From assembly GCA_026770025.1 (NCBI GenBank), contig JAMXDE010000012.1:620001-684000 (forward strand): DNA of 64,000 bases, read 5' to 3'. The number at the start of each line of letters is the position of its first letter. Position 1 is the stretch's first letter. The notes under the pieces were generated by a model that was given only the letters and a program-made list of their open reading frames with translations, had not been told where the DNA came from and searched no databases. Shown here piece after piece: positions 56,073-64,000 of this stretch. Origin of the DNA: Craspedostauros australis. Lineage: Eukaryota; Bacillariophyta; Bacillariophyceae; Mastogloiales; Achnanthaceae. The position numbers and the translations under genes were made by a program.

Positions 56073-57828
56073 CTACGAGTACTTCGCCTTCACCAACTCT
56101 TTCTTCGTCGCAAACACAATTTGCGCCAGATCCTTGGCGATGTCCAGTGTCGCCGATGGACGCGCTGCCTCCAATGCCTTGCCGCGCATCGATTCCAGCT
56201 TGACAGGATCCGACAACCACGTCGTGACGGTGTCGGCGATCACGGCCGGGGATTCGCTGTACTTGCCAAATCCTGCATCCTCGACGAACGGCACGTTGCC
56301 TTCCTCCTGTCCCGGTAGGTAGGCGAACAGCATGCAGGGCAATCCGCAGATGGAGGCTTCCGCGATGGTTCCTGGACCTGCCTTGGTGACCAGGGCATCG
56401 GATGCCTTCATCCACTCGTCCATGTTGTTGACGAATCCGCGGACATCAACGCGCACGTTGGAGCCCCATTGCATGCCGTCCAGCGTTTGCTTGGCGTTGG
56501 CGTTGTTGCCGCACACGACGACCATCTGCGACGGCACCGCATCTTCTTCTCCCAACTTCTGTCCCAACGCGTTCGCGATCTTGACGATGCCGCCCATGCC
56601 ATCTCCGCCGCCGACCACCAACACGGTAGGCAATGCGTCATCCAAACCAAGCTTGATGCGCATCTGCTCCTTTTCGGAAACTTCCGTGAATGTTGTGGAT
56701 GTGGATTTGTCCATGATGGTCTTCCTTTTACTGAATAGACTTCGAAAGAATGGAAGATCTTCCGTTTCGCCAACTCGATACAAAGGTTCCGATGATGATG
56801 TGGCAGTTGAGGACCAAAACCCTTCGCGAATAGGCAATCCGTACTGCACGATCTGCTCTGGTGCAAGTTGTCGGCTTTGTGCTTTCTCATTGAGCACATC
56901 CGATGGGACAAAGCATTTATCAACGCTGTGATGTGGACGAGCAGCGCATTGTAGAATGTATGAAAGGATGCATGCATACATGGAAGGATAGGTGAAGAAT
57001 AGGAATGTGAGATTGGCGAGCGAGAACAAATGCAGAAGGATGCGGTTGAAAATGACACACAGTATCACATGAGCATGCCCGCTACCACTGTGTGCATCGC
57101 ACGTACTCGGAATTAAACCACGTCTTGTGGCCGCCACCCAAATCCGTGACAACAGTGACAAAGGGCGTCGTGCGATTCGCAGGATCTCGGGTCTGGCCAT
57201 CGGAATCCAAGCTGGCCAGGATCTTGAGCGGGATATCCTGGCACAACGGATGCACGGAGACTACGAGATCGGCCCGCCGTCCCGTCGAGGACTGGGGTCG
57301 ATCCAAGCACTCGGTGAAGGCATCGAAGCAGAACGTCTCCAACAAGAATTCGTTGAGCTGCAGACCGAATTCGGTCTCGCCGAACTGGAAGAACCAATCC
57401 CAAAGGAAGCTGTATTTGGCCATGATCTTGTAGGCCGGCACGTATGCCGTGTAGGGGAAGAAGGGACCGTACTCGGTGTAGATGTCGACGATGTCGCACT
57501 GGAACTGATCGGGGTAAAGAGTGTTGAGGGCATCTTGGATGGCGTTGGCTGATGCACGGTGGCCGCCGCCGGTGTCGGACATGAGAATTTGGATGGTGTA
57601 GGCGTCGTCTTTTGAATCTTCATCCATGAAGGTTCTGATGTCGGACGGTGCAGCGATGCTGGCCAATGCGAGTGGGCGGCATCTCGTTGTTGGCTGCAAT
57701 GCCAACGTGGATACCTTCGGACGACTTTTGTGTCCTGCTCGTACTTGTGCGAATGCGTCAACGGATGAAGCATGCTGCGTCACCACCAGCACGGGCAGCC
57801 AAAGTGACCATGTTGCAGAAAGTTTCAT
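56073..57828 (-). CDS. MGD1: Monogalactosyldiacylglycerol (MGDG) synthase, plastid
   Basis: Minus strand, exons 57828-57086 and 56925-56073, 531 residues; the 160-base intron has a GTAGCG donor and a CACAG acceptor with matching phase. The enzyme moves galactose from UDP-galactose to diacylglycerol, making the main thylakoid lipid (EC 2.4.1.46). Family motifs: ILMSDTGGGHRASA (81-94), VVSVHPLCQDIPLK, TVVTDLGGGHKTWF, VLVVGGGDGMGG, the UDP-sugar site TKAGPGTIAEASICGLP, and PGQEEGNVPFV. The N-terminus is a signal peptide (WSLWLPVLVV) with VDA|FAQ at 23-27, the diatom plastid motif, so the protein should reach the plastid through four membranes. The ATG at 57828 is chosen because it starts that signal peptide; the frame runs open further upstream. 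It is divergent from the golgin gene. Confidence 0.9.
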
Positions 57829-58840
57829 CTTTCCTTCTTCTTGCGCTCGAAGCGTTGCTGTTTGGGATGGAGGGAGGTGAACGAGGCTGAAGTATGGCAC
57901 TCGTATGGACTCATCCAGACGAAGCCAATTGATGAAACTGCGGAGTTTGCGAGAAGGATAACGTATGAGGATGGTGCAAGTACGATCGCTAGTGCATACG
58001 ACCTGCGACAAGGAAAAGATGACACTGGTCGTACCAATTGCACTGATTGCACCTGTAGTAGCACGTGCGAGCGTGGATTGGTTGGTGCCCCCCGATTGAC
58101 TGGTTTTGTCGCCACACTTTTTCGCCTTTGTTTGCGTCGTCACGATTTGTGGTCGTTTGCGTTGTCACGATTTTGTTCTTCTTTCAAGTGGAAACGTCAG
58201 TCCCGTCGTGGTGACATGGACCCGTGATTAGAAGCTCGACTCGTTTGACCACAGAGTTTCGCTTTTTGGTGTTCGTGGAGAAAGTGACCGCTGTTGTGAC
58301 TTGGGAGATTTCTCAACAGACACAGGTCAACAGCCTCCTCTTCGATCACGGTGGCTCCATCCGGTGTTGTCTTGCACTGTTCTTGTCGTGTTGTTGCTGT
58401 CTCTCTTGTGTTGCGCAAATGCTGAAGGGCCGTAGCCGTACAGTCTACAATAGTATTATAGTTGTACCAGTGTATTCGCAGGTCGAATTGTCTTCATCCT
58501 CTCGCTTGGTGCTGGCCGTCGATTGCCATACCAGAGGAGAGCAAGGAGGATCGGCGACATCCAGACTCCACTCAGGCGAAGCATCCGTCTGCGAACAGAG
58601 GAGATCCGTCGCCCAGCAGAAAGAGGCACACGAACAGTCATCATCCGTCTTCGGATCAGGGTCATCCTTCCACTGTTGGCCATCGTCGCTCAATCAAGTC
58701 GCTCTCTCCAGCGGCCAAGTCGTCGCGTCCCCAAACTCGAGGGTAGTGGGAGATAGACAGCTGCGGAGTCAAGGACTATTCTCGAGCAGAACAGGGTCTC
58801 GCAACTCAAGAGCAACGCAACAAGCACCGCGCCTGCCAAC
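57829..58840. promoter_or_regulatory. Shared divergent upstream region, MGDG synthase and golgin-84
   Basis: One kb between two divergent start codons, so it should contain both promoters. No gene is called; the open frames here are short and show no family. No TATA box could be assigned with confidence. Confidence 0.4.
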
Positions 58841-61800
58841 ATGTCGCGCTGGTTGCAATCCGTCAATACGCTGCTGGAGACGTTGGATGGACAGGCAGAG
58901 CAGGTCCGCGATGAGACGCAGAATGCCCTCTCCGCCCTTTTGACCAACCCGGACGCCAACGCCTCCACAGACGACGACGACGATGAGGACTACATGGATG
59001 TGGATGCTGGTGGCAGCGGCGCGGATGGCTACATCGACGATGACGACGACAACGATGCTAATGAAGACACCGATGATGGTTCGTACTTTGACCAGACATT
59101 TGATGGAGACTTGGAGTACGATGAAGATGCGGATGATGGCGGCAATGATCCAACTGCTGCTGCTGCAGGTGGAGTCGTGCAAAGCGCAATTGAGGATGCC
59201 GGTGTTCAATTTGAAGAGGTCAACGACTACGATGACTACACGGAGGAGGAAGTGCTGGCATCATCCGAGGACGATGAAGAAGAGATCGAAATCGAAATCG
59301 AGGACGACGATGATAATGATGATGGAGAGATTGGCAATGAGGGAGATTTGGATTCCACCCATGCTGGGCAGTACGACAGCGGCGGTCTCAACAACACAGG
59401 CAACTTGGATGATGTCGATGTTGACGACGACGACGATGATGGTGTCAGTTTGCCCATACAAACAAGCCATCATGGAGGTCCAGGAGGTGAAGGCAATGAT
59501 GCCGACACGGTCAGCGATCTCAGCTGTTCGCAGTACGGCGAAGAGCTGCAAGACAACATGCTGGTTGCCGGCGAGTACAGCCACACGACATTCCCTCGCA
59601 TTGACACGAAGGAGGAGCAGAACGATGTGCCGCCCAAAACACCAAACCGACAACTCTCCGACAAGGAACGTCGGCAGGGGGACCAGAATCATCGTCTCAA
59701 TTTGGATCAGCAGGGCCGAGCCTTTCACGACACGACGGAGCCATTGACTGGCGGAGACGAGGGAGAGGCCGAGGCAAAGGCTGGCGCAGGTGCAGACGCC
59801 GGAACGGGAGTGTCATCCCCACCGTTTGGAGACGGCGCCGTCCCAGCAGGTGCCAGCACGTCGGCACCCAACACTGGCGCTCCCGCCCTCCATCAACCCA
59901 CCACGGCCATGCGCGCACGAAGAAGGGCCAGCGGCGCGGAGCTGTCCGCGCGCAGCATGCTGGATGAATCGCCCATCCCACCACGGCGCAGCTTGGACGT
60001 TGACACCCGGTTCCTCGCCTCGTCTTCGTCCGGTGCCATCAATGCCTCGCGGAAGGATTCGCCGGATCATGGAGCAGCAGGAGCGGACAGCATGGACGTC
60101 GTCAACGGCCACAACAGCGGCGACTTCGGTGACGGCTCCAGAAAGTCAAGGTCCGGTCATACCTCCCGAGCGGGAACGTCGGGCGGAGGCGACAATGAGC
60201 AACCGCCGAAGCCCCCGACCAGGCAACCCAGCCATCCGCGTTCGACGGAGAATGCCAGCGCGGTGCATTCCACCAACGACCACGGGCGGCCAACCGATGC
60301 CATGCCAGCGAATCTGACACCGGCCACGACGCCTGCGAAGACAGCCAAGGGCACAGTCGCGGCTGAATCGCAGGTGCGCGTGTCGCCCATGCCATCGGCG
60401 TCCAAGAAGAACAGGAAGAAAGCGCCCGTGCAAAGACCCAAAGCAACAAGTGAAGATGCCAGCAGCAAGAAACAAGGCAGTCCGTCGCAACTGCCAAAGC
60501 AATCGCAGCAACCAAGCAACCCGCAGCTGCAAAAGCAACGCCAGGAGATACAGCACTGGCAGCAAAAGGCGCAGGCCATGCAGGAAAAGTACAAAAAGGC
60601 ACAGGCCGAACTCAAGCAAGCCCAGGCGAAGAACAAGCAGGCGGAGAAGCAGCTCAAGCTCGTCGAAGTCCGTTTGGAGACCTCCAACGCCGAGATCGAA
60701 GCGCAGCAGAAGGAATTGCAGAGCGCGGCAGAGAGACTGGAACGCGACCGTCAGCGCACGCAAGACGAGCGCGATGATCTGCTCGATGAGCAGGAGGAGG
60801 AGCTGGAACGACTGACTACCAACCACGCGCAGGAGATGGATCAGCAGAAGAAAAAGTATGAACAGCAAATCGCGGCCCTGCAAAAGCAGGTGAACTTGGA
60901 AGAAGCCAAGCGCAAGCAGGAGGGCGGAGATTGGACGAAGGAACTGCAAGATGCTCTGGACCGTGAACGCGACGCGCTCAAGCAACTTTACGAGGTGAAG
61001 GGGGAGCGCGCCAGCCTGCAGGTCCAACTGAAGGAGTTCCAAACCAAGACGACATCCTTGCAGACCAAACTCAGCGCTTCCACGGATTCCGCGAACCTCG
61101 TGGCCCAAAGGGAGCATGAGTTGGACGAAAAGCTGGAGGCGACCATTTCGCTTCACGCGAAGCAGATGAAGCAACGGCAAGCACGAGAGGCGGAGCTGGA
61201 GCAGACCATCTTTCAGCTCGGCGCAGCTCTCACGGCCGCCAAGCAGGAGACAGCATCCGGTGGCAACGCTGCGGGTTCTGCTCTTGCCGCTGTCTCCGGA
61301 AGCAATGGTGGCGATCCGGATGCGATGGCACTGGCCGCAGTCCAAGCGCAGGCCGCAAGACTGTCCCAAGAGGTCAAAGACGGACGTGCAAACTTTGAGC
61401 GGCTGACGGATGAGCTGGAAACGACGAAGGGCAGCCTGATGACGGAAACGCATCGCAGAGAGGCGCTGCAGAAAGAGCTTGAGGACATCTCCAACGAACG
61501 GCGACAAGATGAATCCGCTGCCCTTGCGAGGCAGAGGGAACAAGAAGAGAAGGTTTCGTGGTTGGAGGCAACAGTCGCGAAGCTGCAGCTGCGGCAGGAA
61601 ACCGACACCATCAACAGCCTGGGAACACGATCGTCGACCGCCAACACGACGGTTTCGGACGCGCGTTACCAGAAGATGGCAGCCGAGCTTGATCTGTCGC
61701 GCCAAGAAGTTTCAAAGCTCTCGGAGCAGCTCGTGCGTCATCAGGGCAAAGCCAAGGCGACGGCATCAGAAAACTTCGCGTTGAAAGACAGGCTGCAAGC

Positions 61801-62275
61801 CGCGACCGCCAGAGCCGAAAGCGCGGAGAAGTCGCTCATCACCTTCCAATCGCCATCCAGCAACAACGGACTGTCCGGGTCACTCACAACACGTCGCATG
61901 TACGAGGTTGAAGGAGGCGGCGTTGGATTCACCGAGCCATCTGCAACGCGCCGTCGCGTCAAGGGCGGAGCGAGGATGCGGCACGGTTCCAACAACGTGC
62001 GCTCCATACGATCCGCGCTCAAGATCGGGTCTTCGCAACGAGGAGCCAACAACGCCGATTGCGTATCGACCACCGTTGATGCCATCGATGCCTGGACGAT
62101 CGACACGGGCGCCATCCTGCGACAAGAACCGCTGGCTCGATTCGCCTTCATCGTTTACATTTCCATCTTGCATCTTTGGTCCTTCGCATTGGTCATCTTC
62201 CACACAGCCGAAGCCCCGCACGGTGATTTCGGATCGATGGGGAGCAATCCGCGCAACTGGAGGAATCATGGGTAG
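58841..62275 (+). CDS. Golgin-84 (GOLGA5)-like tail-anchored Golgi coiled-coil protein
   Basis: Single exon, 1144 residues from ATG 58841. The start MSRWLQSVNTLLETLDGQAE resembles golgin-84 N-termini (W-L..VN.LLE.LD). Residues of about 45-200 are very acidic (DDDDDEDYMDVD). About 280-560 is Ser/Pro/Gly-rich and disordered. About 565-1010 is a long coiled coil (QEIQHWQQKAQAMQEKYKKA onward) with a Gly/Ala break near 805-830. The C-terminus has RSALKIGSSQRG, an acidic VDAIDAWTIDTGAIL segment, LARFA and one membrane helix FAFIVYISILHLWSFALVIF (1101-1120), with 24 residues beyond it. This order, and LHLW inside the helix, is that of golgin-84, which tethers vesicles at the Golgi rim and binds Rab1. 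The coiled coil alone would not prove it; the two ends do. Confidence 0.82.
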   Translation: MSRWLQSVNTLLETLDGQAEQVRDETQNALSALLTNPDANASTDDDDDEDYMDVDAGGSGADGYIDDDDDNDANEDTDDGSYFDQTFDGDLEYDEDADDGGNDPTAAAAGGVVQSAIEDAGVQFEEVNDYDDYTEEEVLASSEDDEEEIEIEIEDDDDNDDGEIGNEGDLDSTHAGQYDSGGLNNTGNLDDVDVDDDDDDGVSLPIQTSHHGGPGGEGNDADTVSDLSCSQYGEELQDNMLVAGEYSHTTFPRIDTKEEQNDVPPKTPNRQLSDKERRQGDQNHRLNLDQQGRAFHDTTEPLTGGDEGEAEAKAGAGADAGTGVSSPPFGDGAVPAGASTSAPNTGAPALHQPTTAMRARRRASGAELSARSMLDESPIPPRRSLDVDTRFLASSSSGAINASRKDSPDHGAAGADSMDVVNGHNSGDFGDGSRKSRSGHTSRAGTSGGGDNEQPPKPPTRQPSHPRSTENASAVHSTNDHGRPTDAMPANLTPATTPAKTAKGTVAAESQVRVSPMPSASKKNRKKAPVQRPKATSEDASSKKQGSPSQLPKQSQQPSNPQLQKQRQEIQHWQQKAQAMQEKYKKAQAELKQAQAKNKQAEKQLKLVEVRLETSNAEIEAQQKELQSAAERLERDRQRTQDERDDLLDEQEEELERLTTNHAQEMDQQKKKYEQQIAALQKQVNLEEAKRKQEGGDWTKELQDALDRERDALKQLYEVKGERASLQVQLKEFQTKTTSLQTKLSASTDSANLVAQREHELDEKLEATISLHAKQMKQRQAREAELEQTIFQLGAALTAAKQETASGGNAAGSALAAVSGSNGGDPDAMALAAVQAQAARLSQEVKDGRANFERLTDELETTKGSLMTETHRREALQKELEDISNERRQDESAALARQREQEEKVSWLEATVAKLQLRQETDTINSLGTRSSTANTTVSDARYQKMAAELDLSRQEVSKLSEQLVRHQGKAKATASENFALKDRLQAATARAESAEKSLITFQSPSSNNGLSGSLTTRRMYEVEGGGVGFTEPSATRRRVKGGARMRHGSNNVRSIRSALKIGSSQRGANNADCVSTTVDAIDAWTIDTGAILRQEPLARFAFIVYISILHLWSFALVIFHTAEAPHGDFGSMGSNPRNWRNHG

Positions 62276-62298
62276 AGTACGAGTACGAGTACGAGTAG
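62275..62298 (+). repeat. GAGTAC hexamer repeat at the golgin stop codon
   Basis: Four copies of GAGTA(C/G) in direct succession, starting with the last base of the stop codon. Short and probably neutral. Confidence 0.75.
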
Positions 62299-64000
62299 GC
62301 GTACGAGCGTGTCATCTGAATGCTCAACTATTAGAGTGTTTCGTCACAAATCTCCAGGCGAACTTCTCTACTATGCTACCTACGACTATGCTGCACTGTG
62401 CTATTGCACTGCGCCGCACGATGCAGTGTTCTCTCCCTGGTCATGTTGGAGCTATCAGAGATAGAATGCATGGCCTGAGCCTTCTGATGCAACCTGGTGC
62501 TCCAACCAGTTGGTTGTCCTGTGCTTCAGTCGTATCCTGCTCGCACGAGTTTTCGTACGCGCGTCAGCAGGAGACGGAAGATGCCAAGGGCATCATTTTT
62601 TGGTTGTCCGCAACCTCTCCCCTCCGATCAGCCTCCAAACCAAGGAATCCACACAAACACAACTTGTGCAGACGCCTTTTGCATACGATACCGACCATTT
62701 GCGCCGCATTGACGCATTTCAGAGCAGCTCCCACCACTCGACGATGTCCACACTCAAGGGGGAGGAGGACTATTATCCCCAGCGATATCAGCTGCAACAA
62801 CCTCAACGTTGCATGTGCCGCATGCACGAATACTCTCTGTAGAGTACTCCAACAGAACGGGCACAACCTCTCTCGTGCACAGCGGAGTGAAGAGGAGTGA
62901 TGTGATGCGATGCGAGAATGCTCATCAATCAACGAGAGCAGTTTAGCATCTGTCGCAGAACATTGCGTTCAGCCGTGGACACACATGAGCTGGTCTCGAT
63001 CGTGTATACAGTGCCACGATGTTCCACTCGAGTGAGCTTCCGAGCGCAGCGTGTACAGCACGATCGTGCCCGGCTCCACGCAAACGTTCATGCAGAAGTC
63101 TCTTTTCCAACACTGCCTCCGAGTCCATGCAACCATCAAGCGATGGAGTGATGGATTGATGGAACAACGAAGTATGGTAAGGCTGCCAGAGCTATTCTAT
63201 TCAACATTGCTCGCACCATAATAGAATCGTGCACAAGAGACAGGTCGTGCTCAAGTGACAGATCTGCTTCAAATGTTGGCACAGAGACCATCCGCTCCCC
63301 TGTTACGATGCACAATACCCATCGACGGACAAGAATGGTCCAGAACCTACTCGTGGTCAATTTGTGGTCAGATTTATTGTCTGGTGTTTCCTCCCAATTT
63401 GTCTCGTTTGTTCGTTCCATCTCATTTGTCTTCACCTGAACATCGAAAAACTACTTACAGCGTTGCCTCTCTCCCTATCTACCATCATCTGCGACGCTCG
63501 CCATCAACACCAACATCATCGTCACTCTCGCTTTCACCAACGAGCGCAACCAAACAATGTCAAACTTCTTGGCAATTGCATTATTGCATGTTACATTTCG
63601 TATCTCCGTCTCTGATGAATCCTTCATGATCCTGGTGAGGTCAGTTGTCAATCGCTCAATCCCCGCCTGAGCTCAAGATGAGATGCATATCATCTCCTTC
63701 ATGAGATATATGGTCGAGGGATTCAGATTTATGGTTCCTTCGTGAGGACCATGCCAGGCCGCTGATCTTTGGGGTGACGATGGAGATGCGATACACTCAA
63801 CTGGGAGATGAAACGGCGAAATGGTGAAGCCATCAAGCTGCGAAGGTGAGAGCGATGATACAAGATATTACGCCTTGGTCTGATGACAATTGCATCTGAT
63901 CTGAGGGGTGCGATTGTCTTCATGTCTGCGGTAGGTTGTGGTAGGTTTGCAACGCCAAAGGTTGCAGGAGTGCAATCGCGAGAGAGCTTATCTGCGATGT
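62276..64000. other. Right end of the window, no gene seen
   Basis: 1.7 kb without a recognisable gene. Open frames of up to about 124 codons on both strands overlap and have no family features. A gene entering from the right edge cannot be excluded. Confidence 0.4.

Overview
The window is nuclear DNA of a diatom. The diagnosis rests on three relics of a silicon transporter (SIT) gene with its EG-G/M-Q and GRQ motifs, on plastid proteins with a signal peptide followed by an Ala|Phe or Ala|Trp cleavage site (the bipartite targeting of secondary plastids), on an MGDG synthase, and on genes with few, short introns.

Layout. Positions 1-267 are the 3' end of a NOG1-type ribosome-biogenesis GTPase. 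From about 525 to 38499 lies a tandem array of a ~14.8 kb unit: unit 1 525-15389, unit 2 15390-30203, unit 3 (partial) 30204-38499. A full unit carries a minus-strand alpha/beta hydrolase with a plastid-type presequence, a plus-strand probable thylakoid-lumen SnoaL-like protein, a dead SIT gene holding a solo LTR, a minus-strand ankyrin-repeat gene, a divergent plus-strand ankyrin gene followed by coiled-coil and BTB remnants, and about 2.4 kb with no recognisable gene. Unit 3 keeps the hydrolase, the lumen protein and a different, diverged SIT 3' half that holds two further solo LTRs.

How the array arose. Unit 1 differs from unit 2 only in its first ~2.7 kb, apart from one later base seen in SIT. 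Unit 2 and unit 3 agree until the middle of SIT and then diverge. Unit 2 is therefore the left part of unit 3 joined to the right part of unit 1, as expected from unequal crossing-over between two older, diverged units. The hydrolase and lumen-protein genes are intact in all three units; no SIT copy is intact.

Right of the array (39-64 kb) is ordinary single-copy sequence: a 1718-residue Lys/Glu/Asp-rich protein (one intron), a SAPS-domain PP6 regulatory subunit, a PI4-kinase beta-type kinase (two introns), MGDG synthase (minus strand, one intron) and, divergent from it, a golgin-84-like protein with a C-terminal membrane anchor. Three of these (PI4K-beta, golgin-84, SAPS) are linked in other eukaryotes to Golgi or vesicle biology. 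No RNA gene or CRISPR array was recognised.
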